Shown here: positions 1 to 8,929 of the stretch, piece after piece
Layout of the letters: every line of letters starts with the position of its first letter
How positions within the stretch are numbered: the first letter of the stretch is position 1
The notes under the pieces: model-generated
What the model saw: the letters and a program-made list of their open reading frames with translations, nothing else
What the model was told of the DNA's origin: nothing
The model's database searches: none
Origin: Actinomycetota bacterium
GTDB taxonomy: Bacteria; Actinomycetota; Thermoleophilia; Solirubrobacterales; 70-9
Assembly: GCA_018268575.1 (NCBI GenBank)
Contig: JAFDWF010000033.1
Coordinates: 1 to 36,861 of the forward strand
Reading direction: 5' to 3'
Length of the DNA stretch: 36,861 nucleotides
Made by a program: the position numbers and the translations under genes

Positions 1-29
1 CAGATGATCGTCGGGCGGCGTCCTCGGTC

Positions 30-54
30 GCCTGAGTAGCGCTGCTACTCAGGC
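30..54. repeat. Short perfect hairpin in the left flank
   Basis: The arms GCCTGAGTAGC (30-40) and GCTACTCAGGC (44-54) are perfect reverse complements around a 3-nt loop. The surrounding 1-195 holds no gene that I can support. No T-tract follows on either strand, so it is not a standard intrinsic terminator. It could be a dispersed palindromic repeat or an RNA hairpin at the end of a transcript entering from the left, or from the hydratase gene on the minus strand. Confidence 0.5.
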
Positions 55-195
55 TCCCTGCGTCCTTGCCCGCCGACCCCTGAGTCTCGCCAGAACCCTG
101 GCAACGTTGCCGGTCACACCACTAGCAAAGGGGAGGGTCCAGGACGGGCTCTTTGCGGGGCTCCGCCACAGGATGGCGCGTCGGGCCGCCGACGC

Positions 196-888
196 TCAGG
201 CGACCCGTGCGGAGACCGCCGAGCTGCCGACGCGGACCTCGATCTCCTCGCCGCCCGTCAGCTCGAATGGCTTCACCGCGGCGCCGGTGATGATCACGTC
301 GCCGGCGCGGAGGCCGTTGTCGGAATCGACCAGCAGGCCGGCCATCGCCGCCAGCACGTCGAGGAGGTTGCCGAGGACGGCGGCGGGGTCGGCGGCGAGC
401 GCGTAGTCCTCGCCCGCGGCGAGCACGTCGATGCGCAGGTCGGCGAGCCGGGCGCCCGGAGGGAGGGGGGAGAGGTCGCCGAGCAGGACGGCGCGGTGGA
501 AGAGGTTGGCGGCGAGGATCTCGGCGACGTCGCCGCTCGCCCCGCCGATGTCGACCAGCTCGATCGCCGCGCCCACCTCGCCGACCGCGGCCTCGATCTG
601 CTCGCGGGACGCACCGGCCTCGACGTCGGCCCCGAGGCGCACCGCGACCTCCGGCTCGAGGATCGGCTTGCCCCAGCCGGAGACGTCGAAGGAGGAGCCG
701 GAGGGCTCGAGCGTCGCGTCGGTGAGGAAGCCGACCAGCGGGCCAGCGGTGCCGAGCTTCTCGATCGCCGCCGCGGTGCCGAAGCCGGCCTTCCAGCCGA
801 GCCGCGTCGCGCCGGCCGCCGGCCGATGGAAGCCCGCTTCCTGTCGGCGCAGCCCCGCCTGGATCGAGTGATCGGGTGGCCCGGTCAT
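196..888 (-). CDS. 2-keto-4-pentenoate hydratase / fumarylacetoacetate hydrolase-like protein
   Basis: The 230-residue product resembles the MhpD/FAH fold family, metal-dependent cytoplasmic enzymes that hydrate or cleave 2-oxo acids in aromatic-ring and related catabolism. Seen in the sequence: an N-terminal GWKAGFG segment (family substrate/metal region), a central '[14 protein letters not shown]' with the acidic residues usual at the metal site, and a C-terminal '[15 protein letters not shown]' typical of the family. The frame is open further upstream (to 939), but ATG 888 (MTGPPDH...) fits the family N-terminus and leaves a divergent promoter region in front of glcD. The length is at the short end for MhpD (about 260). 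The exact substrate cannot be told; linkage to glycolate use is only by position. Confidence 0.75.
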   Translation of the reverse strand: MTGPPDHSIQAGLRRQEAGFHRPAAGATRLGWKAGFGTAAAIEKLGTAGPLVGFLTDATLEPSGSSFDVSGWGKPILEPEVAVRLGADVEAGASREQIEAAVGEVGAAIELVDIGGASGDVAEILAANLFHRAVLLGDLSPLPPGARLADLRIDVLAAGEDYALAADPAAVLGNLLDVLAAMAGLLVDSDNGLRAGDVIITGAAVKPFELTGGEEIEVRVGSSAVSARVA

Positions 889-898
889 CAGGCGCAGA

Positions 899-932
899 TT
901 TATATCGCAGACGAAGTGAAAGATACGATATA
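899..932. promoter_or_regulatory. Divergent promoter/operator region of the glycolate operon
   Basis: This AT-rich patch lies between the divergent hydratase and glcD genes. TATATCG (901-907) and CGATATA (926-932) form an inverted repeat with an 18-nt spacer, a plausible site for a dimeric regulator. On the minus strand TATAAA (complement of 899-904) could serve as the -10 of the hydratase. On the plus strand TATAGA (929-934) lies 7 nt before GTG 942. I infer that the GntR regulator encoded at 6320-6988 may act here, but its site is not proven. Confidence 0.4.
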
Positions 933-941
933 GATGCAACG

Positions 942-2354
942 GTGGAAACCGCCGATCTCTTCACCGAGCTGCGGAGCCTCGGGCTCGGCGAGCGCCTGCT
1001 CACCGGTGACGCCCAGCTCGCTGCCTTCGGCTCAGACGCCTTGACCGCGTTCCACCAGCGCCCGCTGGCGGTGGCGGTGGTCGAGAGCGCCGCCGAGGTC
1101 GCCGCCGTCGTCCGCCTCTGCCACCGGCGCGCGGTCCCGTTCGTCGCCCGCGGCAGCGGCACCTCGCTCTCGGGCGGCTCGCTGCCGGTCGGCGAGGGGA
1201 TCGTGATCGCGCTGAACCGCCTCGACCGGGTGCTCTCGGTCGACCCCGACGCGCGCACCGCGGTGGTCGAGCCGGGCGTCATCAACCTTGCGGTCAGCGC
1301 CGCGGCCGCGCCGCACGGGCTCGCCTACGCGCCCGACCCGTCCTCGCAGTCGGTCTGCACGATCGGCGGCAACCTCGCCTTCAACAGCGGCGGCGCCCAC
1401 TGCCTCAAGCACGGGATGACCTCCAACCACGTCCTCGGCCTGTGCGTCGTCCTTCCCGACGGCGAGGTGGTCGATCTCGGCGGCGACTCGACCGAGCACG
1501 TCGGCCCCGACTGGACGGCGATGTTCAGCGGCTGCGAGGGCCTCTTCGGGATCGCGATCGAGGCGACCCTGCGGCTGGTGCCGATCCCCGAGTCGGTGCG
1601 CACCGCGCTTGCCGTCTTCGACTCGCTGGAGCGGGCGGGCGACGCGGTCGCGGCGATCGTCGGCGCCGGCCTCGTCCCGGTCGCGATGGAGATCATGGAC
1701 CCGCTGGCGATCGAGGCCGCCGAGGCCTCGGTGAGCCCCGGCTACCCGCGGGGCGGGGCGCTCCTGATCGTCGAGCTGGAGGGCGAGGAGGAAGTGGTCG
1801 AGGGGGAGCTCGCCGCGGTCGAAGGCCTGCTGCGCGACTGCGGCTGCGCCGAGATGCGGACCACCGCCGACCCCGACGAGCGGGCGCTGATCTGGAAGGG
1901 CCGCAAGAGCGCCTTCTCTGCGGTCGGCTGGCTCTCGCCCGACTACATCGTCCAGGACGGGGTCGTGCCGCGGACCCGGCTCGGCGAGGCGCTGCGCGAA
2001 ATCGAGCGCCTCGGCGCCGAGCGGGGGATCCGCGTCGCCAACGTCTTCCACGCCGGCGACGGCAACCTCCACCCGCTGATCCTCTTCGACGGTCGCGAGG
2101 CCGGCGCGGTCGAGCGCGCCGAGGAGCTGGCCGCCGAGATCCTCGCCCTCTGCGTCGAGCTCGGCGGCTCGATCACCGGCGAGCACGGCGTCGGGGTCGA
2201 GAAGCGCGAGTACATGAAGCTGATGTTCTCGGCCGCGGACCTGGCGCTGATGGAGGACGTGCGCGCCGCGGTCGACCCCGGGCGGCTCGCCAACCGCGGC
2301 AAGATGCTGACCCCGCCGCCGCCGGCGGCGAGTCGATCGGCGGCGGCCGCGTGA
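942..2354 (+). CDS. glcD: Glycolate oxidase subunit GlcD (FAD-linked oxidase)
   Basis: This is the catalytic FAD subunit of the glycolate dehydrogenase complex, oxidising glycolate to glyoxylate and passing electrons via GlcE/GlcF to the respiratory chain. The 470-residue product has the PCMH-type FAD-binding domain (about 35-215, with '[14 protein letters not shown]' and '[12 protein letters not shown]') and the FAD-oxidase C-terminal domain with '[10 protein letters not shown]' and '[13 protein letters not shown]'. These are hallmarks of the GlcD/D-lactate dehydrogenase group. The frame is open from GTG 876, but GTG 942 gives the usual N-terminus and clears the divergent gene. No SD precedes it, and a -10-like TATAGA 7 nt upstream suggests a leaderless mRNA. 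Its stop overlaps the GTG of glcE (GTGA). A D-lactate or D-2-hydroxyglutarate substrate is possible for the fold, but the glcEF-aceB context favours glycolate. Confidence 0.93.
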   Translation: METADLFTELRSLGLGERLLTGDAQLAAFGSDALTAFHQRPLAVAVVESAAEVAAVVRLCHRRAVPFVARGSGTSLSGGSLPVGEGIVIALNRLDRVLSVDPDARTAVVEPGVINLAVSAAAAPHGLAYAPDPSSQSVCTIGGNLAFNSGGAHCLKHGMTSNHVLGLCVVLPDGEVVDLGGDSTEHVGPDWTAMFSGCEGLFGIAIEATLRLVPIPESVRTALAVFDSLERAGDAVAAIVGAGLVPVAMEIMDPLAIEAAEASVSPGYPRGGALLIVELEGEEEVVEGELAAVEGLLRDCGCAEMRTTADPDERALIWKGRKSAFSAVGWLSPDYIVQDGVVPRTRLGEALREIERLGAERGIRVANVFHAGDGNLHPLILFDGREAGAVERAEELAAEILALCVELGGSITGEHGVGVEKREYMKLMFSAADLALMEDVRAAVDPGRLANRGKMLTPPPPAASRSAAAA

Positions 2355-3460
2355 GCGCGCTCCTCGCCACCGACGTCGCCGCCGTCCAGGAGGCGGTCCG
2401 CGCGGGTCGGCCGCTGCTGCCGGTGGCGGGCGGCACGCAGACCGCGACGCATCCCGACCCCGCGGGGCCGGTGCGCGCCCTCGACGTCAGCGGCCTCCGC
2501 GGCGTCGTCGACTACGACCCGGCCGAGCTGACCTTCACCGCCCGCGCCGGCACCCCGCTGGCCGAGATCGACGCGATGCTCGCCTCGCACGGCCAGCACC
2601 TTCCCTTCGACCCGCCGCGCCTCGGCGAGGGCGCCACCTTGGGCGGTGCGGTCGCCGCCGGGGTCAGCGGCCCGAACGGCTTCGCCGCCGGCGTCCGCGA
2701 CTTCGTCATCGGCGTCCGCTTCGTCGACGGCAGCGGCCGGCTGGCGATGGGCGGCGGCAAGGTGGTGAAGAACGCGGCGGGCTTCGACCTCCCCAAGCTG
2801 ATGGCCGGCAGCCTCGGTCGGCTCGGCGTGATGGTCGAGCTCTCGCTGAAGGTCTTCCCGCGCCCGGCGGCGACGGCGACCGTGCGCTTCCCGACCGCCG
2901 GCCTTCCGGCGGGCCTTGCCGCGATCGCGGCGCTGGCCCGCGGCCCGGTTCCGGTCAGCGCCCTCGACCTCACCCCGGACGGCGCGGTGACCGCGCGGAT
3001 CGGCGGCGACGCCGGGCTGATCGAGGTCCGGGCCGAGCGCCTCGCCCGCTCGATCGAGCCGCGCGGCGAGCCGCTCGCCCCCGCGGCCGAGAGCGCCCAC
3101 TGGGAGGAGGCGCGCCGCTTCGCCTGGGTCGGCGCCGACGAGCGCCTCGTCGTCGTCCCCGCCGCCCCGCGCCGGGTCCTCGCCCTCGACGCCGACCTCC
3201 ACCGCCGCGGCCTCCACCGTCGCTATGGCCTCGCCGCCAACGTCGCCTGGATCGCCTGGCCGCAGGCCGAGCCGGCCGCCGAGCTCTCGGACCTCCTCGC
3301 CGCTCAGGCGGCGAGCGGCGTCGTCCTCACCGGCCCGCCGCTCCCGGAGCCGTTGATCGGGGCCGCCACCGGCGGTGCCTTCGCCCGTCGGATCGCCGCC
3401 GCCCTCGACCCGGCCGGCATCTTCGCCGGAAGCGCTCCCGCCGCCGGAGGCGCCCGATGA
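2351..3460 (+). CDS. glcE: Glycolate oxidase subunit GlcE (FAD-binding)
   Basis: The 369-residue second FAD-binding subunit of glycolate dehydrogenase is shorter than GlcD, as in the family. It has a PCMH-type FAD domain: '[15 protein letters not shown]' near residue 25, then '[16 protein letters not shown]' and '[18 protein letters not shown]', and '[18 protein letters not shown]', which is diagnostic of GlcE. GTG 2351 overlaps the glcD stop by four bases and the gene ends in ATGA with glcF, so the three subunits are probably translationally coupled. Third codon positions are almost all G or C, as in glcD. It carries no separate catalytic site in known complexes and is thought to be required for electron transfer or assembly. 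Confidence 0.9.
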   Translation: MSALLATDVAAVQEAVRAGRPLLPVAGGTQTATHPDPAGPVRALDVSGLRGVVDYDPAELTFTARAGTPLAEIDAMLASHGQHLPFDPPRLGEGATLGGAVAAGVSGPNGFAAGVRDFVIGVRFVDGSGRLAMGGGKVVKNAAGFDLPKLMAGSLGRLGVMVELSLKVFPRPAATATVRFPTAGLPAGLAAIAALARGPVPVSALDLTPDGAVTARIGGDAGLIEVRAERLARSIEPRGEPLAPAAESAHWEEARRFAWVGADERLVVVPAAPRRVLALDADLHRRGLHRRYGLAANVAWIAWPQAEPAAELSDLLAAQAASGVVLTGPPLPEPLIGAATGGAFARRIAAALDPAGIFAGSAPAAGGAR

Positions 3461-4722
3461 AGCACGAGATCCCGGTCGAGGAGCTCGGCGTCCGCGGCCC
3501 GTTGATGGCCGATCCGATCGCCGCCTGCGTCCACTGCGGCTTCTGCCTGCCCAGCTGCCCGACCTACGTGACGATGGGCGAGGAGATGGACTCGCCGCGC
3601 GGCCGCATCTTCCTGATCAAGGAGGTGCTGGAGGGGAAGCTGGAGGTCGAGCTGGCCCAGCCCTACCTCGACAACTGCCTCGGCTGCCAGGCCTGCGAGA
3701 CCGCCTGCCCGTCGGGCGTCCGCTACGGCGAGCTGATCACCGAGTTCCGCGGCCGGGTCGAGCCGCGGCGGCGGCGCCCGGTCGCCGAGCGCGCCCGCCG
3801 TGAGCTCGCCCTCCGCACGCTTCCCCACGGGAAGCGCTTCCGCGCCGCGGCGAGGGCCGGCGCCGTCGCCCGCAAGCTCCGCGCCGCCGTCCCCAGGACC
3901 GTGCGCCCGATGGTCGACCTGCTGCCCGAGCGGCTGCCGCCCGCCCGGCCGCTGCCGTGCCGCTTCGCCGCCCAGGGCGAGCGCCGCGCCCGCGTCGCCC
4001 TGCTCGCCGGCTGCGTGCAGCAGCAGCTCGATCCGGAGATCGGCTGGGCCGCCGGACGAGTGCTCGCCCGCAACGGGGTCGAGGTGATCGTCCCCGCCGG
4101 CCAGGGCTGCTGCGGCTCGCTGGCGATGCACTCGGGCGAGGCCGAGGGCGCCCGCCGGCTCGCCCGCCGCAACCTCGCCGCCTTCCCGGAGGACGTCGAC
4201 GCGGTGATCACCACCGCCGCCGGCTGCGGCTCCGGGATGAAGGAGTACGGCGCCCTCTTCCTCGGCGAGCCCGAGGAGGCGCAGGCCGGGGCGCTCGCCG
4301 GGCGCACCCGCGACGTCGCCGACTTCCTCTACGCGCTCGGCCTCGCCGAGCCGCCGCCCGCGCTCGCCTGCCCGCGCCGGGTCGCCTACCAGGACGCCTG
4401 CCACCTCGCCCACGCGCAGAAGGTGACCGCGCCGCCGCGCCGCCTGTTGAGCGCGATCGAGGGCCTCGAGCTGCTCGAGCCGGCCGAGGCCGGGCTCTGC
4501 TGCGGCTCGGCCGGCATCTACAGCCTCGAGCGCCCTGAGGTCGCCGCCGAGCTCGGCGAGCGCAAGGCCCGCAACCTGCTCGCCACCGGAGCGGCGATCC
4601 TCGCCTCTGGGAACATCGGCTGCCTCACCCAGCTGCAGAGCCACCTGGCGCGCCTCGGCCACCCGATCCCGGCGCTGCACACCGTCCAGGTCCTCGACCG
4701 GGCCTACTCACGAACCCTGTAA
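3457..4722 (+). CDS. glcF: Glycolate oxidase iron-sulfur subunit GlcF
   Basis: This 421-residue iron-sulfur subunit carries electrons from the flavin subunits towards the membrane quinone pool. Two 4Fe-4S motifs are visible near the N-terminus: Cys24-x2-Cys27-x2-Cys30-x3-Cys34 and Cys74-x2-Cys77-x2-Cys80-x3-Cys84. Two CCG domains follow ('[14 protein letters not shown]' in the middle, '[11 protein letters not shown]' towards the end, with 'DACHLAH' before it). The ATG overlaps the glcE stop (ATGA). A short gap with AAAGGAG leads to the malate synthase gene, so all four are one transcription unit. The length and motif order match E. coli GlcF. Confidence 0.92.
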   Translation: MKHEIPVEELGVRGPLMADPIAACVHCGFCLPSCPTYVTMGEEMDSPRGRIFLIKEVLEGKLEVELAQPYLDNCLGCQACETACPSGVRYGELITEFRGRVEPRRRRPVAERARRELALRTLPHGKRFRAAARAGAVARKLRAAVPRTVRPMVDLLPERLPPARPLPCRFAAQGERRARVALLAGCVQQQLDPEIGWAAGRVLARNGVEVIVPAGQGCCGSLAMHSGEAEGARRLARRNLAAFPEDVDAVITTAAGCGSGMKEYGALFLGEPEEAQAGALAGRTRDVADFLYALGLAEPPPALACPRRVAYQDACHLAHAQKVTAPPRRLLSAIEGLELLEPAEAGLCCGSAGIYSLERPEVAAELGERKARNLLATGAAILASGNIGCLTQLQSHLARLGHPIPALHTVQVLDRAYSRTL

Positions 4723-4739
4723 AAGGAGCGAAGTCATCG

Positions 4740-6338
4740 ATGGCCAACCCCCAGATCTCTCATGGCGAGCTTTTGGACGAGCGCTCCCGCGCCGAGATCC
4801 TCTCGGATGACGCGCTCGCCTTCCTGGCCGAGCTGCACGGCCGCTTCGACGCCCGCCGGCTGGAGCTCCTCGCCGCCCGCAAGGAGCGCCGCGCCCGGCT
4901 CGCCGGCGGCGGCAGGCTCGACTTCCTCGCCGCGACGCGCGAGATCCGCGAGGACCCCGCCTGGCAGGCCGCCGCGCCGCGCGCCGACTACGCCGACCGG
5001 CGGGTCGAGATCACCGGGCCGACCGACCGCAAGCTCGTCATCAACGCGCTCAACTCCGGCGCCAAGGGCTTCATGGCCGACTTCGAGGACGCCAACTCGC
5101 CGACCTGGCGCAACCAGGTCTCCGGCCACGCCAACCTGATCGACGCGATCGAGGGGACGATCGCCTACGAGAGCTCCGACGGCCGCCACTACCAGCTGGC
5201 GGCGGAGACGGCGACGTTGCTGGTCCGCCCGCGCGGCCTCCACCTGCCCGAGCGCCACCTCGACTTCGGCGGCGAGGTCGGCTCCGGCTCACTGGTCGAC
5301 TTCGGCCTCTTCGCCTTCCACGGCGCCCCCCGCCTCCTCGCCCAGGGCCGCGGCGCCTACCTCTACCTGCCGAAGCTGGAGCACCACCTGGAGGCGCGCC
5401 TCTGGGACGAGGTGCTGGGCTTCGCCGAGGAGGCGCTCGGCCTCGAGCGCGGCAGCTTCCGCGCCACCGTCCTGATCGAGACGCTGCCCGCCGCCTTCCA
5501 GATGGAGGAGATGCTCTACGAGCTGCGCGAGCACTCCTACGGGATGAACGCGGGCCGCTGGGACTACATCTTCTCGGCGATCAAGACCTTCCGCGAGCGC
5601 CCGGGCGCCGTCCTCCCCGACCGCGCCGCGGTGACGATGACGGTGCCCTTCATGCGCGCCTACACCGAGCTCCTGGTGCGCACCTGCCACGGCCGCGGCA
5701 CCTTCGCGATGGGCGGGATGGCGGCGCTGATCCCGAGCCGAACCGACGCGGCGGCGAACGAGCGGGCGATCGCCGCGGTGCGCGCCGACAAGGAGCGCGA
5801 GGCCGGCGACGGCTTCGACGGCACCTGGGTCGCCCACCCCGACGTGGTCGGCGTGGCGAGGGCGGCGTTCGACGCGGTCCTCGGCGACCGCCCGAACCAG
5901 ATCGAGCGCAGGCGCGACGACGTCACCCCGGACGCCGACGCCCTCGCCGACCTCGCCGCGACCCCGGGTGAGGTGACCGCGGCCGGGCTGCGGGGCAACG
6001 TCAGCGTCGGCTTCCGCTACATCTCCTTCTGGCTCGGCGGCCGCGGCGCGGTCGGCCTCGACAACCTGATGGAGGACGCGGCGACGGCGGAGATCTCGCG
6101 CTCCCAGATCTGGCAGTGGATCCACAACCGGACGAAGCTCGAGGACGGCACCGTGATCGACCGCGAGCTGGTCGCGGGGATCCTCGACCGGGAGATGGAG
6201 CGGATCCGCGCCGCGGTCGGCGAGGAGACCTGGGAGGCGGGCCGGCCGGAGGAGACGCGGCGGGTCTTCGAGGCGGTAGCCCTCGGCGAGGACTTCCCCG
6301 ACTTCCTCACCGAAATCGCCTACGAGCTGCTCGACTGA
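4740..6338 (+). CDS. aceB: Malate synthase A
   Basis: It condenses glyoxylate with acetyl-CoA to give malate and CoA, Mg-dependent and cytoplasmic. At 532 residues it is of the A-type length (the G-type is about 720). Seen: 'GPTDRKLVINALNSGA' and 'DFEDANSPTW' (acidic metal/substrate region), 'MNAGRWDYIFS' (malate synthase signature), 'VPFMRAYTELLVRTCH' and a C-terminal 'NLMEDAATAEISRSQIWQW' helix region. ATG 4740 is preceded by AAAGGAG about 10 nt upstream. It lies 17 nt after glcF, so the glyoxylate made by GlcDEF is consumed by the product of the same operon, as in E. coli glcDEFGB. The 3' end overlaps the convergent regulator gene by 19 nt. Confidence 0.95.
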   Translation: MANPQISHGELLDERSRAEILSDDALAFLAELHGRFDARRLELLAARKERRARLAGGGRLDFLAATREIREDPAWQAAAPRADYADRRVEITGPTDRKLVINALNSGAKGFMADFEDANSPTWRNQVSGHANLIDAIEGTIAYESSDGRHYQLAAETATLLVRPRGLHLPERHLDFGGEVGSGSLVDFGLFAFHGAPRLLAQGRGAYLYLPKLEHHLEARLWDEVLGFAEEALGLERGSFRATVLIETLPAAFQMEEMLYELREHSYGMNAGRWDYIFSAIKTFRERPGAVLPDRAAVTMTVPFMRAYTELLVRTCHGRGTFAMGGMAALIPSRTDAAANERAIAAVRADKEREAGDGFDGTWVAHPDVVGVARAAFDAVLGDRPNQIERRRDDVTPDADALADLAATPGEVTAAGLRGNVSVGFRYISFWLGGRGAVGLDNLMEDAATAEISRSQIWQWIHNRTKLEDGTVIDRELVAGILDREMERIRAAVGEETWEAGRPEETRRVFEAVALGEDFPDFLTEIAYELLD

Positions 6339-6988
6339 GCGAGGCCCGGGGCGGAGGCCCGGCGCAGCAGCCGCAGGGTCTCGGCGATGTGGGCGTCGAT
6401 CAGCGCCTCCGCCCCGGTCCGGTCGCCCGCCTCGACCGCGGCGGCGATCGCCCGATGCTGATCGAGGATCCGGGCCATCCGGTCGGCCCCATCGCTGAGC
6501 GCCGCGAGCCCCATCCGGTTCTGCTGGTCGCGCAGCGAGTCGTGCGTCTGCAGGACGATCGCGTTGCCGGTGGCGGCGACGAAGACGCGGTGGAACTCGC
6601 GGTCGGCATCGACGAAGGCGACCGCGTCCGCGGCGGCCGCGTGGCGCTCCTGCGCGGCGATCGCCTCGCCGAGCGGCCCCGAGAGGTCGAGCTCCAGCTC
6701 GAGCACCCGGCCGATCGCGAAGCGCTCGATCAGGAGGCGCGTCTCCATCACGTCCTCGACGTCGGCGGCCGAGATCGGCACCACCAAGGCGCCCCGCTTC
6801 GGGTAGAGCTGCAGCATCCCCTCCGCCTCCAGCCGCAGGAAGGCCTCCCGCACCGGCGTCCGACTGACCCCGACCGCCTCGGAGACCTCACCCTCGGCGA
6901 TCAGTCGACCCTGGGCGAAGCGGCCGTCGAGGATGCGGGCCCTGGCGTAGGCATAGGCGCGATCCGCAGCCGACATAAAGCGATTCAT
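6320..6988 (-). CDS. GntR-family (FCD/FadR-type) transcriptional regulator
   Basis: The 222-residue regulator has a winged helix-turn-helix at about 8-75 ('EGEVSEAVGVSRTPVREAFLRLEAEGML', with the typical SRTPVREA recognition helix) and an all-helical FCD effector domain at about 80-215 containing 'DREFHRVFVAATGN' and 'QHRAIAAAVEAGDRTGAEALIDAHI'. FCD regulators usually bind small organic acids, and relatives such as GlcC control glycolate genes. Placed tail-to-tail with aceB, it is the natural candidate to control the glc operon and the divergent hydratase. ATG 6988 (MNRFMSAADRA) was chosen; the second Met at 6976 is equally possible. The longer frame to 7060 adds residues without family resemblance. 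Confidence 0.88.
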   Translation of the reverse strand: MNRFMSAADRAYAYARARILDGRFAQGRLIAEGEVSEAVGVSRTPVREAFLRLEAEGMLQLYPKRGALVVPISAADVEDVMETRLLIERFAIGRVLELELDLSGPLGEAIAAQERHAAAADAVAFVDADREFHRVFVAATGNAIVLQTHDSLRDQQNRMGLAALSDGADRMARILDQHRAIAAAVEAGDRTGAEALIDAHIAETLRLLRRASAPGLAQSSSS

Positions 6989-7087
6989 AGCGCACCGCGG
7001 GTCCTTGACCGGTGGCGTCGCGTCGATGTCGGTCGCGTTCAGGCAGTCGCGCCGCGACAACCTGGGTGCGCCTCGGCGCGCCCGACC

Positions 7088-7924
7088 TCAGCCGACCGGC
7101 GCGGTGGCGAGCTCGGCCAGCATCCCCAGCCGCGCCTCGTCCACCGATCCGGGGGCGGCGCTGAAGACGACCAGCCGCTCGGAGACGTTCTCCGGGGTGA
7201 GGATCTGGCAGTCGAGGGTCAGCTCGCCGACCAGCGGGTGGACGAAGCGCTTGTCGCTCGCCTGTCGGCTGCCCACCTCGTGGCGCTCCCAGAGCGCGGC
7301 GAACTCCTCGCTCGCGGCCAGCAGCGCCGCGACCAGCTCCTCCGCTTCGGGGTCGGGACCGGGCCGCCCGTACACGGCGCGCAGCGAGGCGACGTGCTGG
7401 CGGGCGCGCACCGCGTGGTCCTCGGCCGGATGGAGCGCCCGCCGCTCCGGTTCGGTGAACCAGCGGTAGACCATGCTGCGGGCGAGCCCGCTGTGGACGG
7501 AGTGGTCGCCGAGCAGCGCCTCGGAGAGCCGGTTCTGGCGCCGGGTCACGCCGAGGTCGGAGACGATCATCGCGGGCGCGCCGTCGATCCGTTCGAGCAC
7601 CCGCAGGAGGCCCGGGCTGGGCTCGTCGCGCCGCACCGTGGTCGCCGGCGCGTTGTGGCCGGCGAGCGCGAAGAGGTGGTTGCGCTCGATCCGGTCGAGC
7701 CGCAGCGCGACCGCCAGCGAGGCCACGGTCGAGGCCGAAGGCCGCGCCCCGCGGCGCTGCTCCAGCCGGGTGTAGAAGTCGGTCGAGATGTGGGCGCGGG
7801 CGGCGACCTCCTCGCGGCGCAGGCCGCGGGTGCGGCGCCGCGAGCCGACCGCGATGCCGAGCTCCTCGGGCCGCAGCGCGGCCCGGCGGCGGCGCAGGAA
7901 ATCGGCCAGCCCGTCTCGGTCCAT
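7088..7924 (-). CDS. XRE-family regulator with MmyB-like ligand-binding domain
   Basis: The 278-residue protein has an N-terminal XRE helix-turn-helix (about 5-85: 'TRGLRREEVAARAHISTDFYTRLEQRRGARPS', then 'LAVALRLDRIERNHLFALAGH') and a C-terminal MmyB-type PAS-like domain ending 'FVHPLVGELTLDCQILTPEN'. This class is very common in actinobacteria and usually represses a neighbouring oxidoreductase gene, with a fatty-acid-like ligand suggested for the family. It is divergent from the aldo/keto reductase at 8045, and the palindrome at 7959-7973 lies in the shared promoter region. ATG 7924 gives the standard family N-terminus. The GntR gene lies 99 nt downstream on the same strand, so read-through into it is possible. 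Confidence 0.88.
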   Translation of the reverse strand: MDRDGLADFLRRRRAALRPEELGIAVGSRRRTRGLRREEVAARAHISTDFYTRLEQRRGARPSASTVASLAVALRLDRIERNHLFALAGHNAPATTVRRDEPSPGLLRVLERIDGAPAMIVSDLGVTRRQNRLSEALLGDHSVHSGLARSMVYRWFTEPERRALHPAEDHAVRARQHVASLRAVYGRPGPDPEAEELVAALLAASEEFAALWERHEVGSRQASDKRFVHPLVGELTLDCQILTPENVSERLVVFSAAPGSVDEARLGMLAELATAPVG

Positions 7925-7958
7925 GTCCCAAGTATGCAGCCCGACAGGCGCTTATCCA

Positions 7959-7973
7959 GGGACAGGTTGTCCC
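7959..7973. promoter_or_regulatory. Palindrome, candidate operator of the XRE/MmyB regulator
   Basis: GGGACA (7959-7964) and TGTCCC (7968-7973) form a perfect inverted repeat around GGT, midway between the divergent regulator (7924) and the aldo/keto reductase (8045). Position and symmetry fit autoregulation plus control of the reductase. This is inferred from sequence only. Confidence 0.45.
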
Positions 7974-7980
7974 CCGACAA

Positions 7981-8000
7981 GGCGGGCTCTTTTGCCCGCC
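7981..8000. repeat. Hairpin in the aldo/keto reductase leader
   Basis: GGCGGGC (7981-7987) pairs with GCCCGCC (7994-8000) around a TCTTTT loop, 45 nt before the reductase start. It may be a leader RNA hairpin or part of the operator region. No T-run follows, so I do not call a terminator. Confidence 0.3.
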
Positions 8001-8044
8001 GCCGCTTCCGGGCACCATGGAGGCGATCCCGAGAGAGGAGCCCG

Positions 8045-8914
8045 ATGCCCACCAAGACCCTCCCCGGCGGCACCTTCGAGCTCGCCGCCGACATCACCGT
8101 CAACCGCCTCGGCTACGGCGCGATGCAGCTCGCCGGCCCCGGCGTCTTCGGCCCGCCCGCCGACCGCGCCGAGGCGATCCGCGTCCTCCGCGAGGCGGTC
8201 GAGCTCGGCATCGACCACATCGACACGTCCGACTACTACGGCCCCTACGTGACCAACGAGATCATCCGCGAGGCGCTCCATCCTTACCCGGAGGGCCTGA
8301 CGATCGTCACCAAGGTCGGCGCCGCCCGCGACGCCCAGGGCGGCTGGCCGGAGGCCCGCTCGCCGCGCCAGCTCCACGAAGCCGTCCACGACAACCTCGA
8401 GCGCCTCGGCCTGGAGGCGCTCGACGTCGTCAACCTGCGGATGGGCGGCGTCGAGGGGCCGACGGCGGGCTCGATCGCCGAGCAGTTCGAAGCGCTTGCC
8501 GCGATGCGGGAGGCGGGGTTGATCCGCCACCTCGGCGTCAGCACCGTCTCCGCCGCGCAGATCGCCGAGGCGCGCTCGATCGCGCCGGTCGTCTGCGTGC
8601 AGAACCTCTACAACCTCGCCAACCGCGGTGACGACGAGCTGATCGACGCGCTCGCCGCCGACGGGATCGCCTACGTCCCCTACTTCCCGCTCGGCGGCTT
8701 CTCGCCGCTGCAGTCGGAGCAGCTGAGCGCGGTGGCGACGCGCAACGAGGCGACGCCGATGGCGGTGGCGCTGGCCTGGCTCCTGCGGCGCTCCGCCAAC
8801 ATCTTGCTGATCCCCGGCACCTCCTCGGTCGCCCACCTGCGCGAGAACGTGGCGGGCGCCGGCCTCGAACTGACGGCGGAGGACCTCGCCGAGCTCGACT
8901 CGATCGCCGGCTGA
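8045..8914 (+). CDS. Aldo/keto reductase family oxidoreductase
   Basis: This 289-residue cytoplasmic NADP(H)-dependent TIM-barrel oxidoreductase begins with 'VNRLGYGAMQLAGPGVFGPP'. The catalytic Asp and Tyr lie in 'IDTSDYYGPYVTNEI' and the Lys in 'LTIVTKVG'. The position that is His in most members (D-x-Y-x-x-H) reads DVVNLR here, so the usual tetrad is incomplete; this variant occurs in a subgroup often seen beside MmyB regulators. The C-terminal 'ILLIPGTSSVAHLRENV' is the cofactor-binding segment. ATG 8045 has GAGAGGAG 5 nt upstream. It is divergent from the MmyB regulator, which probably controls it. The substrate is unknown; carbonyl detoxification is a common role for the family. Confidence 0.88.
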   Translation: MPTKTLPGGTFELAADITVNRLGYGAMQLAGPGVFGPPADRAEAIRVLREAVELGIDHIDTSDYYGPYVTNEIIREALHPYPEGLTIVTKVGAARDAQGGWPEARSPRQLHEAVHDNLERLGLEALDVVNLRMGGVEGPTAGSIAEQFEALAAMREAGLIRHLGVSTVSAAQIAEARSIAPVVCVQNLYNLANRGDDELIDALAADGIAYVPYFPLGGFSPLQSEQLSAVATRNEATPMAVALAWLLRRSANILLIPGTSSVAHLRENVAGAGLELTAEDLAELDSIAG

Positions 8915-8929
8915 CCCCGGGGTCGCCGC

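Noticed and set aside
6116..8040. Long plus-strand frame running into the aldo/keto reductase
   Set aside because: It crosses the real GntR and XRE genes antisense; the reductase itself starts at 8045 with a proper SD.
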